This document shows, piece after piece, positions 25,711 to 38,806 of a stretch of DNA of 64,000 nucleotides. The stretch comes from Volvariella volvacea V23 (taxonomy: Eukaryota; Basidiomycota; Agaricomycetes; Agaricales; Pluteaceae): the NCBI GenBank assembly GCA_000349905.1, contig KB722738.1:801551-865550 (forward strand), given 5' to 3'. The first letter of the stretch is position 1, and every line of letters begins with the position of its first letter. The notes beneath the pieces are model-generated. The model had not been told where the DNA came from. It saw nothing but the letters and a program-made list of their open reading frames with translations, and did not search any database. The translations under genes were made by a program, and so were the position numbers.

Positions 25711-25775
25711 AATCCAAATTTTTGGAAGTGCCTCAGCCCATGATCTCACCGCAAATCAATACTGTATTGTAATTC

Positions 25776-26946
25776 ATGACCACCGTCCTGAAGACACAAA
25801 AGGCTAATGCCGCCAAGGCAGAACTGAAAGGCAAGAGGAAGGCGGACTTGTTGGATGTTGACGATGACATATCGTCGGGTCTTCCACCCAAGAAACGAAA
25901 CAAGCAACGGGTGATGCTACTGTCTTCTCGTGGTGTAACACATCGTATGCGACACCTGATGAACGATCTGGAAGCATTGCTACCACATGTTAAGAAAGGT
26001 ACGTGCTTGGTCACGAGGTATATTGCACCAGCTAACTGCAAAGTGTTTGGCAGACTCCAAGCTTGACTCAAAATCACACCTCCACCTACTACCAGAGCTG
26101 GCAGACCTAAATAACTGTAACAACACACTGTATTTTGAAGCGCGTCGGCACGAGGATCTGTACCTATGGGCGGCCAAGACTCCAAATGGTCCGAGCATCA
26201 AAATGCACGTTCAGAATATCCACACTATGGACGAATTGAAGTTGACGGGGAACTGCTTGAAGGGAAGTCGGGGGTTGTTGAGTTTCGATAAGTCATTCGA
26301 TGAGACGGAATGGGGAAGACTGACAAAAGAAGTTTTCACCCATGTGAGTCCGCTTTTACGTCCGTGAATATGTCATTGACTGTGGATCCCTTCGCCCGCA
26401 CAGATATTTGGTGTTCCTCCCGCTGCGAGGAGGGCCAAACCGTTTGTGGACCATATCCTGACATTCTCCATTCTTGACTCGAAGATATGGTTCCGTAATT
26501 TTCAAGTGAGCTGACTCAAGCTTGAGCAATAGAGAACGCGAGGCTGATTTATACCATCTTTACCCTGTACGGTGATGACTCTACTTGCAGATATTGGAGA
26601 AAGATCCGCTACAGCCTAACGGACCGCCACAGACCTCCTTGGTCGAGATCGGTCCCCGTTTTGTTCTCACTCCCATTCGGATATTTGAAGGTGCATTCAG
26701 CGGGGCAACAATTTACTCCAACCCTGGTGAGCTGGGCCATTGTTCCTTATCATCCCGTAATCTAAGCGAGAATGCATCCGTTCTCTTTCAGAATTTGTAT
26801 CGCCGGCAGCAGCACGGTCGGCTCTCAGAAGGGAAAAAGGGGAGAAGTATGGTAGCCGTAAGCTCGCGCAGGAGGAGAGCACGAGAAGGAAGGAGTCACG
26901 TAAACGGGAGGAAGGCGAACTCGCTGTTTCGCGTGTATTCGCATGA
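25776..26946 (+). CDS. BRX1: Ribosome biogenesis protein Brx1 (Brix domain)
   Basis: Nucleolar factor needed for early 60S subunit assembly and 27S pre-rRNA maturation. A basic N-terminus (KAELKGKRKADLLDVDDD; PPKKRNKQRVMLLSSRGV) leads into the Brix domain: THRMRHLMNDLEALLPHVKK, SHLHLLPELADLNNCNNTLY, FEARRHEDLYLWAAKTPNGP, ELKLTGNCLKGSRGLLSFD. Later exons encode IFGVPPAARRAKPFVDHILT and FVLTPIRIFEGAFSGATIYS, typical of Brx1. The last exon splices in at EFVSPAAARSALRREKGEKY and ends in a Lys/Glu-rich tail, stop 26944-26946. Five exons, about 310 residues, as expected. Confidence 0.94.
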
Positions 26947-27433
26947 AAAGGTTTGCTGTATTGCAATATACTGTCATTGCCACACCATCATGTATGGTGC
27001 ATGAGAAACGTCGCTCAGGCTTGTCTGACTGACTCGGCGTGCACGAGGGCCCTGGCTAGAGATCAAACAGGACTTCGTTGTCTGTCGGGAAATTGAAGGA
27101 CAATGCTGGATAGACGCTGGGCTTAGTCAGCGACGGAGGAAATGAGGGACAAAAGGACAGCTAAAATGAGTGGAATGTTAGAAATCCGTCTGTGACGACA
27201 AGGCGCAGGCCAGGGACTGCCAGTCCTGCCCCTTTTAGCCATTCAAAGTCAATTGACCATTACTTACATGGGTCTGGCATCAGCCTTTGTTCGCCATCCT
27301 TTTGTTCCATCTTGGTCCTCCTTCGATATATAACCGCCCATCATGTTCGCCTTCTCGTCCACCCATTGTCCCCCGCCCCCATTTCCTCTGTGCATATTCT
27401 GCCTTTACAAGGATCACCAGAGGCTTGCCTGTC

Positions 27434-29125
27434 ATGTCGGTCTCGATAGACATCTGCACAGTATCGGAGTCTCTTGATCTATACGGGCCCCCAGACCCAT
27501 CGTGAGTGGTTAATATCCCCGTTAGTGTTCGGCTATTCTTATCAGGCTTGGTTTGCAGCGCCGCGTACTCGTTGTCCGGTCATGTCTCTATCTCAATCCG
27601 CTCGCCCTTCTCTCTATTTGAGCGTCGCAGACCTGTGCGACTGCTGCTTCAATCACTGGTCCTCACATTTGAAGGCCAGACTGAGATAATCACTCCAAGA
27701 ATCGGCTACTCTGGTCTTCGTCTTTGCTCCGTTAGCAGGGAGTTGGCACCAGTAGTGCCTCTTGAACTCAGCAACGAGGGTCATGAAGATGACCCCCTTC
27801 CTGGTAAGCATATCTCACCATCCGCAGTGCATTGGCTCATAGCTTTGCATCACCCACTAGCTCGCTGGGATGTTATTTTTAACATTCCTATTCCAGGCTG
27901 GCTGCCAGCGAGCTCCAAGTACGGAGTTGAGGATGTAGGGACTTCTTATGCGCTATATGCGACGGCCAAGTTTGTCTCTTTGGACGACCATTCTTCTGGG
28001 TGGTCGTTCGCAGCACTGTGCACCCCCTTCCGATCGAGGACCAAGGTCGTAGAGACGATCCGAAAGGTTACGATCAGGAGATTCCTCACAACACCATCCA
28101 CAGAGCGAATCAATATTCCAGCCGTGACATACCTCGTAAATTGTCCTAAAAAGGTCGCTCCAGAGGGGCCTCACATCCCTCCCGATGTTCTTTCCAAAGT
28201 ACAGGTACTGGCTTCTGTGCCAGAGTACGTTCGATTGACAGACGACACGATATCGTTGATCCTTCGCCTGAGGACTAAGGACCTGGATGAGGCTGAATGC
28301 AAGAAATTGCAAGTAGTTTCATTTAGTGTCGACATCTTTCAGCGAGAGCGCTTCAGGTAAACCACTACCCCAATCGCTTTCGTTCCATATTTGACCGGAC
28401 TCCTCAGACAATCCCCCAGCTCGAGCTTTACAGACAGGTTCAAGATACCACCACCCTCTATGCAACCACCCGAAGTGCCACTTCGCCAAGCACATCCCTT
28501 CAGCCTCATGTATGATGCCGGGATGTATCTACCACTCTCAACTTCTGATACCTCCGCTCGCTCGTTTTCCCTGCTGCCACCGGAGGAATCGGGCCAATAT
28601 GCACTCGCTGGTGATAATTACGTCTTTGCAAACGATGCTACACCCACAACTACTCCAACATGGTACACATTGGAGGCCACAATTCCCTTTTTGACAGAAG
28701 GGATAGCCGCTGACCGGCACTGGGAATGGGCTGGCTTGCCTGCTATTCGACCCACAGAATCTGGTCCCTTATCAAGCTTCACTCACGATCTCAGCATCGC
28801 GTTGACACTTTCCTACGATCTACCTAGTGGTGAAAAGGTGCAAGAGAAACTCGATTTCGTCATTCCCCTTCACTTCGGTCATGCACCGCCTCAACTCACC
28901 CCTCCTACTCTTACTCCACTCGGGATGAACGAAATCACTGGCACCCACGCATGTGCCCCATCGTTACCTGTTCTCACCCCCTATGTGCCCACACTTCCAC
29001 CATACTCTCAGCTTTATGATGATAATGGAGATAGGAAAATTGATTACTCCATTCCTTTACCTCTGTATACAGAAGAACCCATATCAGAATACGCCACCGC
29101 GATAAGCGATATTCCAGCACAATAA
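27434..29125 (+). CDS. Alpha-arrestin-like protein with LPxY motif
   Basis: Predicted arrestin-fold adaptor of the kind that recruits Rsp5/Nedd4 ubiquitin ligases to plasma-membrane cargo. The start at 27434 gives SVSIDICTVSESLDLYGPP and splices to AAYSLSGHVSISIRSPFSLF, an arrestin N-domain edge followed by PVRLLLQSLVLTFEGQTEI. The second half after an intron at about 28358-28408 carries the arrestin C-like region (WYTLEATIPFLTEG, EKVQEKLDFVIPLHFG). Near the C-terminus is TLPPYSQLYDDNGDRKIDY, containing an [L/P]PxY-type motif (LPPY). Three exons, about 520 residues. Assignment rests on fold-like patterns, so the exact subfamily is open. Confidence 0.7.
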
Positions 29126-29691
29126 TTCAGGAGCAGGCTCCTTAATTCTTTATAGAGCGACCTCTGCTCTTCGTTCCCGACTTGCAACACTTGTATTTAT
29201 CAAGCATTTTCCTGGCAACGTTCCTTTCCACCACGGCTTTCCTCCATGCGTGCTTTCTTGTCATCGTTATTGTTGCATAACCCTCACAAACACATTTCCC
29301 GAATCATCAAGTTAGTTCTGACGATTATGCCCATTATATTATCCATTTATCCCCACTAAGGCCTTTCCTTTCCTTATTCTTATTTCCCCTTCATTACAAG
29401 TTCCTTAGACTTTATCCCTTTGGTTAGTGACCCTAACCAATGATCTCCCCTTCACTCCAACGCATCCCTTTGTAACGATATACCTTCGTTTTATCCGAAC
29501 CCCACTGTAGCATTACTATATCGACCCCATCGAGTCTCGTGGCATAGTATAGCATATTTAATGAAAATCACTCTCGAATGTCTAGGCCTGAGTCCAGTCA
29601 CAGTTTCCTAGTAATTTGTGCGCGCGTTCGAGCGCGGCGCATCACGTGCATCTGCTGTCACTTTTGTCACATCCTCCATCCACTACTCTTC
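29126..29691. other. Intergenic spacer between arrestin and CSM1
   Basis: About 565 bp between two plus-strand genes. It is pyrimidine-rich on the plus strand, especially about 29200-29480, as in many fungal promoters. No gene is supported. Confidence 0.4.
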
Positions 29692-31515
29692 ATGTCGGAC
29701 GACGAGCTTGGTGTGTATCTATGCATCTCCTTCTCTGCAATTACCACCGTGCCAATAAATAGCTCCTGTTTATAGTGTCAGAGGTGCCTGATTTAATCGC
29801 ACCTGCGCCCAAAGCTCGACAACCACGGAGCAACGGTCATGATAACCGCGTAAAGGCAGGGCCATCTAGTAAAGCAGCTGCTGAAGGAGGACAAAAAACA
29901 CGCCCTCCAGGCCGACCTGCAAAGCGCTCTCGTGTCTCTCCTTCTCCACAGCCACGAGCTGATGTCGAAAGAATAAATGTTGATACGGAAGACGAGGAAG
30001 TCGAGGAAGGAGCAGAAGTTCGAGACGATGACGATGAGATCGTGCAGATTTCGCCACCTGCGCCCACACCTGTGCCGCCGCCGCCTCAGACAAATGGACA
30101 GGGAAGAAAACCAGTTACGAAGAAGCAAGTGGTTCCAACTGCTCCTGCACCCGCAAAGCAGGTCAATGGAACCGTCAAGGGCAAAGGCAGGGCGAAGTCT
30201 GGTGGTACGGGTGCAGTTGCTCGGAAGGTTAGGTCTGAGGAGGTTGCAGACGCAGTGGACGACGATGAGGTAGAGAGTGTTCAAGGTCCTGGTCCCAATG
30301 TGGCCAAGGCTATCAATGCAGCCTCAGGCTCGCGGGCGAGAGGTCGGCCAAATGTCAGCGGTGAAGTGGAAAGACTGCGAAAAAAGAACGAAGAGGTCTG
30401 TCAGTTCCTTTCATTCAGCGGATAGTGCCTTTTACGGGTCTCCTGCGTCTTTAGCTGTATGCCCATGTACAAGCTTTGCAACTGCAGCTCGAAGAAGTGC
30501 TATACGCCCAGACAACAGAGGCGGAAGAGATATCCGAAGGCCGAATAAAGCAGCTAGAGGCCCAGCTAGAGGGTATGTCAATACGGCTCTGGTCCCATTC
30601 TAAAGCCTTCACGCATGCAATATAGAACAGGACCGACTCATCCAACAGCTAACTGGTGTCGCTGAATCAAAGGAGCCTCTGCTACGCACTGGTCGGACAT
30701 CTGTGCTCCACCTTATACCCCAGCAAGCGGCTGACGAGCAAAGCCGGGAGCTGGAAAGGGAGTTTAAGCGATGGAAGGATATAGCTGAAGAACGGCAGAC
30801 AGCTCTGAGTAATCAGAACCAACGCATAGAGGAATTAGTACTGAGAGGTACATAAAGCCTAATACCTCTACGTCCATTGTGTCTTGCTCATCAGGCGTAT
30901 CAATTACCCCCTGCCAGAGAAAGATCTGCAAGCAGAACTGAATGCAGAAATGGAGCGCGCAAGGGTGCTTGCCGCGAAAGTGCCCAAGAATTCACAACGA
31001 GGTTTTGTGGACGACCCCAAACAGACACAGCTTATCAAATTCTATGAAGACTTGACGAATCTGCTTGTGACTGGACTCAAATACCAGAAATTAACTCAAG
31101 ACCCGAACGAAAAGGAGTGTTGGGTATTTCACTGTGTTTATAGCTACCCACCAGAAGAAGCGGCTGGAGACTATATCAAAGGTAAGTCTAGTGCCTACGT
31201 CCAGGGTAGACCAAATCCATAATAACGATGCGGTGTATCATAGACCTGAACTTTACCCTACGGCTTGAACCAGAGATACCAGGCAGTGAAGGACCCCCAG
31301 TGATCCACTACTCGCCTCTTCAATTGGACAAGGAAAATCCCCAGCTAGTCCAAAAGCTCGGTTTCCTCTCTGGACCTTTTACATTCCCGAGGCATCAGTT
31401 GGCATTATTTTTACGGACTTTACATGATAACGTCAAGGGCACGGATGAGGAGACAACAGAAGGTGGAGAGGACGACGACGACGAAGTGGAAGAAGTCTCT
31501 ATGGTTGAGAATTGA
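29692..31515 (+). CDS. CSM1: Csm1/Pcs1-like kinetochore/monopolin protein
   Basis: Kinetochore or rDNA-cohibin component that clamps sister microtubule-attachment sites. Short first exon MSDDEL joins SEVPDLIAPAPKARQPRSNG. An N-terminal disordered region of about 220 residues is basic/acidic (GRPAKRSRVSPSPQPRADVE, EDEEVEEGAE). A coiled coil follows over several exons (KLYAHVQALQLQLEEVLYAQ, RELEREFKRWKDIAEERQTA, QNQRIEELVLR, EKDLQAELNAEMERARVLAA). The C-terminal globular domain matches the Csm1/Pcs1 fold: QLIKFYEDLTNLLVTGLKYQ, CWVFHCVYSYPP, LNFTLRLEPEIPG, VIHYSPLQLDKENPQLVQKL, LALFLRTLHDNV. It ends in an acidic tail. Six or so exons. Confidence 0.85.
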
Positions 31516-31669
31516 TCATTTGCTGGTACTATATTTGTTTACACCCGACACTTCAGTGCTATAATAGTTGTAGTATATCTATCCACATACCCCTACAGTT
31601 CTATTCAATTCGGTATAAACTGGATTAACTACCGTCGTTCTTTTTGTATTGACTGTTTGTGAGGCTTGT

Positions 31670-34164
31670 CTAATTTTGATGAGCATCAATGCGTTTCTCG
31701 GGTATAGTAGCGCCTGCCTTTGACCAGATACGCAGCGCGGTACTATCGTTGTTCTGAACTGCAGCCTGGAGAGAGAGCGACACGAAGCTCGTGTCCACTC
31801 CGGCAAGGGAAGCGCCTGCCTCGACCAAGAGTTCTACCACCCCCTCATGCTGCTGTCGAGCAGCCTAAGAGTCGTTTAGCCCAGGCTACAAACTTAGGTC
31901 TGAGAAAGTGAACATACATAGTACAAGGCTGTATGGCCTAATGCATCTCGCAGGTGTACTAATGCACCAGAAGTCAGTAGTATGCCCGCGGAGCGTACAT
32001 AGCCATTGAGGGCAGCAACATGTAGAGGACTTCTTCCCGATCCTGGATCTAATGCATTCACGATTCCACCGCTTGCGGTTTCAATGCAATACTTGATACT
32101 ATCGGCATCATCCCTTGCAGCAGCGAGGTGAATCAAAAACGGGAATAGAACCGCCTCGGTGTTAGCTGCCTCCCCAGCAGTCCATGTCCACGGTGCAGTA
32201 GCCTCTTCAGTGGATCTATCGAAACCGCTTGTATCTCCGGAGATGGTGATTTGGGGAATGGTAGTCGGCGGACGGGAAAGCTGGACGAATTTAGTCAGCA
32301 CATTTTGGATTACGTCGAGGTTCTCCTCCACTGTTGGTTGATGGGCGAGGGGAGAGGCAGAGACCCTTGTTAATTCGCCTCGTAATGGAGTGCCTATGAG
32401 CCTTCGGATATCTTGAACCGAAAGTTCGGGTTTGGAGAGCAGGTAGCTCAATTTTGTCAGGGCACACTGAGGAGTGATGAAGTAGGTTGCTTCCAGCACT
32501 AAGCCTGACACGTACCTCTGGTGTCATATCACTTCCAGGGATGACCCCAGCTTGAAGTAAGGTCCTCCCAGTCTCGTAAGAATCACTCACAGTGCCTTTG
32601 GTACACTGGGTAATAGCGACGACAACTACGCCGCGGTCACATGCTTCCTTTATGGCCTGCATGAGATCTGCTCGTTGGGGCGCGTTTCCGGCGCCGAATG
32701 TTTCGAGAACGACGCCCTGAATCCCAGGCATGAAGAATGCACAGACAGTAGCCGAGGCAATACCAGGGAATAGTCGTAGAGTAGCTAGGCGTGATTAAAT
32801 ACTCTGAACAAATTAAGCGATGCAGGCTACACACCAACATGCGGACACATCACTAGGAGCTTTAGATTAGTGATTATTGTGTTGAAATTATAACCAAAAA
32901 TCACCTTTATGTGCTTTGAATCGCCTCAAGCTAGTCTGGCGGATGACATCGTCCCAATTCACGACAATATCAATGCCCACTATTGGGTGTGTTAGAAGGC
33001 CTCGAAAGGTGCAACTAAAAGGACGTGCCATTAACCAGTGGTGGGAAGTTAGGGCTACTGAATGCGCTAAGATCGTAGGAAGATGTCTTGGAAACTCGAT
33101 TTCCGCGGTAGAGTGTGTGATTAAAGTATACGCAGCATTCTGAACTGTGGTCAGCGGAAGTCGTCAATGCAGGAAGACACGTACCAGGTATAATGTAGTG
33201 GCCAGCAATGGTAAGAGCACCCATTAAGTTATCAACGGCATCGTTGCGGAGTTGGGACAGAGGGATTTGCGCCCCAGTCAACACCTTGGCAGAATATATG
33301 AGGTCACAGGAAATCGGACAAATCCTGAATTTAAGCATACTACAGTCTTTCCCAAATCTTCGAGCATGAAACTCAGGGCGCTTGAAGTATATGACATAGT
33401 GTCAGTGCCATGAAGCACGACAAATGCGTCAAATGATGCATAGTTTAACTCTATCTCAGACGCGATTCGTATCCAGTCTATCTTGTAAATCAGGGCTTCA
33501 TCAGATTTAATTTAGGGCAGTAAAGTAGTTGAACAATCACCATCTATCTCTAGGTTGCTGCTATCCAGGAGTGGGTTCCACTTCCAGGTCCTGGAGGTAA
33601 ATGCAAAGTCACGTATAGAAGCAACATTGACGAACCTCCAATACGGCATATCGAATAGACTTCATACCACCTCCCCCCGGAACTTGACTTCTCGGAGTAA
33701 CCAGACTAGGGAGATGAGCTTCATAGATATTCTCAGCAATCTTGACACAAAGCGGCTCGTTCCTTGAGCTGCGTTCCCCCGGTTTTGGTTTGAGGCTTGA
33801 CGTGACGCCTATGGGACGCGACGAGCGTACGCGCAAAGTGCGTTGGGGAACATCCAATTCCGGTGGGGTTGGCACTGTCCCCATTGGACTTGACCGCCCG
33901 CTATTGCTGCTCCATTCCCTGAAGCCCTGCACGGACGAGGAGTTTGAGAAAAGGGAGTCCTGGAAGGGATCATGGAAGCGTGTTTGGCTTCGTAGCGTCT
34001 CTGTCAGGAAATAAGGCTCTGGGACATAGCCCTGATTTCCGACGAGCATTCCAATTGTGCCGCCTGTGCTCAACTGGTGAGCCAACCGTTGAGCCCAAGT
34101 CGCGAGATATACCTGTGTAGATTACAAGAACTCTGGCCTCGTTGGCTGGATGTGCGGCGTCCAT
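31670..34164 (-). CDS. L-asparaginase with C-terminal ankyrin repeats
   Basis: Type-I cytosolic asparaginase, hydrolysing Asn to Asp and ammonia. Start at 34162-34164 gives MDAAHPANEARVLVIYT; removing a first intron yields VLVIYTGGTIGML, the first catalytic motif (TGGTIG). The second motif is VVLHGTDTMSYTSSALSF. Other family segments are VLTGAQIPLSQLRNDAVDNL, GVVLETFGAGNAPQRADLMQ and VVVVAITQCTKGTVSDSYET. An insertion of about 80 Ser/Pro-rich residues separates motif 1 from GGGMKSIRYAVLE. After the catalytic core come ankyrin-type repeats (GRSPLHVAALNGYVRSAGIL, DALGHTALYYAARQQHEGVV). Stop at 31670-31672. This fusion is known in fungi and animals. Divergent from TRP5 with 165 bp between starts. 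Confidence 0.9.
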
Positions 34165-34329
34165 GGTGGTAGAGTAGAGTGTTGGACCTCAGTGAAGCAA
34201 GCTCCGGGGCGAAATAACGTCGGCTAGATTGACCACTCCGCCACGTGTCTCGCTTAGATCGCTGCCAACTTTAAGTGGCGATGGTTGTGACTCGACATTC
34301 ATTATCGTTGGTATCCTCCACCCCGCATC

Positions 34330-36984
34330 ATGCAAGCCATCAGAGCCGCTTTTGAAACGAGAAAGCAAGAGGTTTGAATTCAAAATCGTATCCTTCTCCG
34401 TGCACCCTTCTCATCTACCGACAGGGTGCCGCTGCACTAGTTACCTTCGTCACTGCCGGATTCCCCAGAAAGGATGACACTGTCCCGATTTTGCTCGCAA
34501 TGCAAGCTGGAGGTGCTGATATCATAGAGCTTGGGATACCATTCTCCGATCCCATAGCAGATGGCCCAGTGATCCAGGAAGCCAATACTGTGCGTCCGTC
34601 TCCTCGTTGTCCCAGCTCCACGTCACGATTTTCGCCCAGATCGCTTTAAACAATGATATTGATTACCCGACCGTCCTTGGACAACTAAGAGAGGCACGTA
34701 GCAAAGGGCTCACCGTACCCGTAATCCTCATGGGTGTGTGGTCAGCGTGGAGACGCCTAGAGATGACTTACATGGCCGACAGGGTACTATAACCCTCTGT
34801 TGGCGTACGACGAAGAAAAGTCGATTCACGACGCCAAGGAAGCAGGTGCAAACGGCTTTGTAGTGGTTGATCTGCCCCCAGAGGAGGCTGTTAGCTTCAG
34901 AGAGAAATGCGCCAAGGCTGAGTAAGTTTATTGATCCTTCTTCGTGTTCCTGTGTACTAACGATACATAGCCTGGCCTATGTTCCACTAATTGCGCCTTC
35001 CACGACTCTGTCTCGTATCAAGTTCCTTGCTTCTATTGCCGACACATTCATTTACCTCGTCTCAAAAGTATGCCGCCTCTTACTTGAACCTTCAAAGTCT
35101 TATTTCGCCTTTAGATGGGGACCACAGGCTCTTCTGACAATGTGGCCCTAAATAGTGAGCTACCAAATATAATATCTCGAGTGCGCGAGTATGCCACGGT
35201 CCCCATCGCTGTTGGCTTTGGTGTTGCAAATCGCTCACACTACGAGATCGCTTGTCAAGCTGGTGCAGATGGTGTTGTTGTTGGCAGCAGGATCATCAAG
35301 GTCATTCAAGGGGCTGCACCAGAAAAGCTCCCGGAAGTTCTTCAGGACTATTGCCAGCAAATGAGCAGAAGAGGAGATCCCGTAAAGTCTCAAACAACCC
35401 CGTCCGACGTGCCCCGTGCATCACCCCAAAAAGATAGTCCCCCAGCTGTCAATGCTCCCGCTGATGCGGGTGTCCTTCCAGCCAGGTTCGGGCAATTTGG
35501 CGGACAATATGTCCCAGAGGCCTTGTTTGATTGCCTTGCTGAGCTGGAACAGGCGCACAAGGCAGCTATGGATGACCCAGAATTTTGGAAGGAGCTCCAA
35601 AGTCATTATGGGTATATGAATCGCCCCTCAAGATTATACTTGGCCGAAAATCTCACCAAGGACGCCGGTGGTGCTAACATTTGGCTGAAACGGGAAGACT
35701 TGTAAGTGCACACTCTCGGCTTTTTCGGCCGATCCTCATGCACGCCAGGAATCATACTGGCTCTCATAAGATTAATAATGCTATTGGACAGGTAAGAAAA
35801 TTTCATTTCATGCTCCTAGTTGCTAATATCCCTGAGATTAGATCTTGCTCGCACGACGTATAGGCAAGACCCGCATCATCGCAGAAACAGGTGCTGGACA
35901 GCATGGTGTTGCAACGGCTACCGTGTGTGCCAAGTTTGGTATGGAATGTATCATTTACATGGGAGAAGAAGATGTTCGTAGGCAGGCCCTCAACGTCTTC
36001 CGTATACAGATGCTCGGTGCCAAGGTGAAATCTTGCGCAGTTCATTATTACGGCGAAAGCTCATGCACAACGTCAGGTTATTCCGGTCAGCTCTGGCTCT
36101 CGCACGTTAAAAGACGCAGTGAATGAGGCCTTACGAGACTGGGTCACCAATCTCGCGACTACGCACTATCTTGTTGGCTCTGCTATCGGTCCACACCCCT
36201 TCCCTACACTTGTCCGGGACTTCCAGAAGGTTATCGGCCAGGAAATCAAACAACAGCTGCAAGAGCTCAGAGGAAAGCTCCCCGATGCTGTTGTTGCATG
36301 TGTTGGCGGAGGCAGCAATGCTATTGGAACCTTTTACGACTTTATCCCCGACAAATCCGTGTGCCTTGTAGGTGTTGAGGCCGGAGGCGAAGGTTAGTCC
36401 CTATCAGTCATTTCTATCTGAATTGGCATTGATTTTGTGTAGGTCTCGATGGGGATCGTCACAGCGCTACGCTGTCAAAGGGGCAGCCTGGCGTGTTGCA
36501 TGGTGTACGGACGTACATCCTCCAGTCGTCGAGTGGTCAAATCATCGAGACACACTCGATCAGTGCAGGGCTGGATTATCCAGGTGTAGGACCAGAGCAC
36601 GCTTGGCTGAAAGATTCCGGAAGAGCAGAATATGTTGTCGCTACCGATGAGGAGGCGCTTAGAGGTTTCCGGATGCTGACACAGCGCGAGGGCATCATCC
36701 CAGGTCAGTTCTAAATGAAGGCCCTGTGCACACTTGAGCACTAATTTGCTGTATGCTTCCATAGCTTTGGAGTCATCTCATGCCATTTGGGAAGCTGTAA
36801 AAATAGCTAAGACTATGCCCAAAGGATCTGACCTCGTTGTTGTATGTCCTAATGTTCTCCCCATATCTCACATGCCTGACGGTGATCACAGTGCCTCTCT
36901 GGTAGAGGTGACAAGGATGTGGAACAAATTTCTGAGTTGTTGCCCAAATGGGCTGACAAATTGGATTGGCATATTTCACAGTAG
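34330..36984 (+). CDS. TRP5: Tryptophan synthase, fused alpha-beta
   Basis: Bifunctional enzyme: the alpha half cleaves indole-3-glycerol phosphate and the beta half joins indole with serine via PLP. Alpha: [14 protein letters not shown] splices to [34 protein letters not shown] carries the catalytic Glu/Asp; then [18 protein letters not shown] and [21 protein letters not shown] linker of about 45 residues (about 35385-35480) joins to beta: [34 protein letters not shown] with the PLP Lys; [58 protein letters not shown]. The last exon ends [11 protein letters not shown] at TAG 36982-36984. The alpha-beta fusion order is the standard fungal one. About ten introns. Confidence 0.96.
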
Positions 36985-37152
36985 ATGGGGATTTGGATTG
37001 TACCAAAAATGTCACTTGCATGTATAAGTACTAAATGTATGCACTTGTCCGACCGAGCTGTGATAGTAGAGACGCGCCTACCAAAAATGGTAACAATGGT
37101 GATTAGATTTCGCTTGACCCCTCGAGTCAGATTTGTTTTGCGTCCCACTCCG

Positions 37153-38679
37153 ATGACACCCCTCCACGATCCCCAAACCGTAGCAAACCAACGCGCTGTT
37201 GATGTTCTGGTGAATAAGTTGCGACGGAGGTAAGCAATCTACGCCTTGCTACAGGAGATGGGATGGATTACGGGCACAATGCCCATCTCATTGCGTCTAT
37301 CCTCGTCCATTGATAACCGATTCAGTATTCTATGGTGGATTTAGGCAGCTAGTTGGCTCGAGGGCGGCGGCGCTTGAAACCCTACTCGTGCTTCGACAGG
37401 TCTTGTCCAAGGCTATTGTCACAGATATTGATCAATTGGTCAACATCATCAAAGCAATTGGCAGGAGATTGGTGGAGGCTCAACCGAATGGTGGGCGTCT
37501 TTATGTCTATTATAATAAGAAGATTCACAATGCTCTGGCAGAACATGCTGTTGGAAATACAGTGCGAAAGCTTCTTCACGTAACACGCGAAGAAGAGCGT
37601 ATCTTGCTCAAATCGTCGTCACCCACCAACACAATTCAGAATTTCTCCATCTCCAAATTCGTCCTTTTAGGCCAGCCGCGGAAACAACAAGTCGAGGTCA
37701 GAGCTCTTCGTGAGAGAATGGCTGAGGAAGGTAGAAGCGAAGATGACTCGGATGATGAAAGGAAACCAGGAAAAGAGAAGGAATTTGGTCCTGTGATGAA
37801 AACTGCGCTGATGGAGGCTATAAAATATATGATTGACGAACTGGAGACAGTATATGATAATATCTCGAAAAATGCAAAAGATCACATACACTCAGAGTAT
37901 GTCATATTCGTTGAGACTTGTACGCTTTGTGCTGATTTCCATACCCTAGTGAGATTATCTTAACATTAGGAATGTCGAAGACGGTCGAAACATTCCTAAT
38001 ATCTGCGGCCCGCGACAGAAAATACACGGTTATTGTTGCAGAAACGGCTCCTTCGTGAGTCTCATTTTTTGACCTGGTCTGTATATGGGTGTCTTTACGT
38101 CTTCTCAGTTATGGAGGAAGGGATATGGCCAAGTCTCTCGCATCCGCTGGAATTTCTACCTTCCTTGTGCCCGACTCCTCTATCTACGCGCTAATGTCAC
38201 GCGTGAACAAAGTTATTCTTGGTGCACACGCAATTCTCGCCGATGGGGGAGTGTTCGCCATCACCGGCTCACTAATGGCTGCCACAGCCGCACGAGCTCA
38301 TAGGACTCCCATCGTGGTTTGTACAGGCTTGTTCAAACTGACACCAGCCTGGAACTTGTACCATGAGTATGGTGCTTTAGACTTTGGAGATCCTAGCAAG
38401 GTCCTTGAGTTTGAAGAGGGTGATTTGGTCGATAGGGTTGATGTCGTGAATCCGAACTATGACTATGTGCGTCCGGAACTGGTGGATGCGTTCATCACAA
38501 ACGAGTAAGTAGACGAGCTGCTTTCCTCATTTGCTACTTACGCATTGTTACCGCTTAGTGGTGACCATCCACCATCATCAGTGTATCGGTAGGTAACAGA
38601 GTGATTTTTTGTGCAGATTTCTGATGGTTGTGTTAGGTTAATCAAAGAAACCTATGACGACGAAGATAATGTACTATAG
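37153..38679 (+). CDS. GCD7: Translation initiation factor eIF2B subunit beta
   Basis: Regulatory subunit of the eIF2B guanine-nucleotide exchange factor, part of the sensor of phosphorylated eIF2. Start codon 37153 gives MTPLHDPQTVANQRAVDVLV, spliced over a roughly 110-nt intron to QLVGSRAAALETLLVLRQVL. Later exons encode MKTALMEAIKYMIDELETVY, EIILTLGMSKTVETFLISAA, VIVAETAPS, GRDMAKSLASAGISTFLVPD and ILGAHAILADGGVFAITGSL, then TPIVVCTGLFKLTPAWNLYH and VVNPNYDYVRPELVDAFITN, the conserved Rossmann-like C-terminal domain. A Ser/Asp/Lys-rich insertion lies at about 37720-37790. The final small exon ends KETYDDEDNVL at 38679. It follows TRP5 in tandem 168 bp downstream. Confidence 0.94.
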
Positions 38680-38806
38680 TATCCTAGATGTTCTGTACTT
38701 GCCATAGATCTATTCTATTGTAATCATCAGCCTTGAGAACTCAACACGAAGAAGGGCAGTCACGAACTATGTTAGTCTGTGCAAGAGACATCAAATTATA
38801 TGTAAA

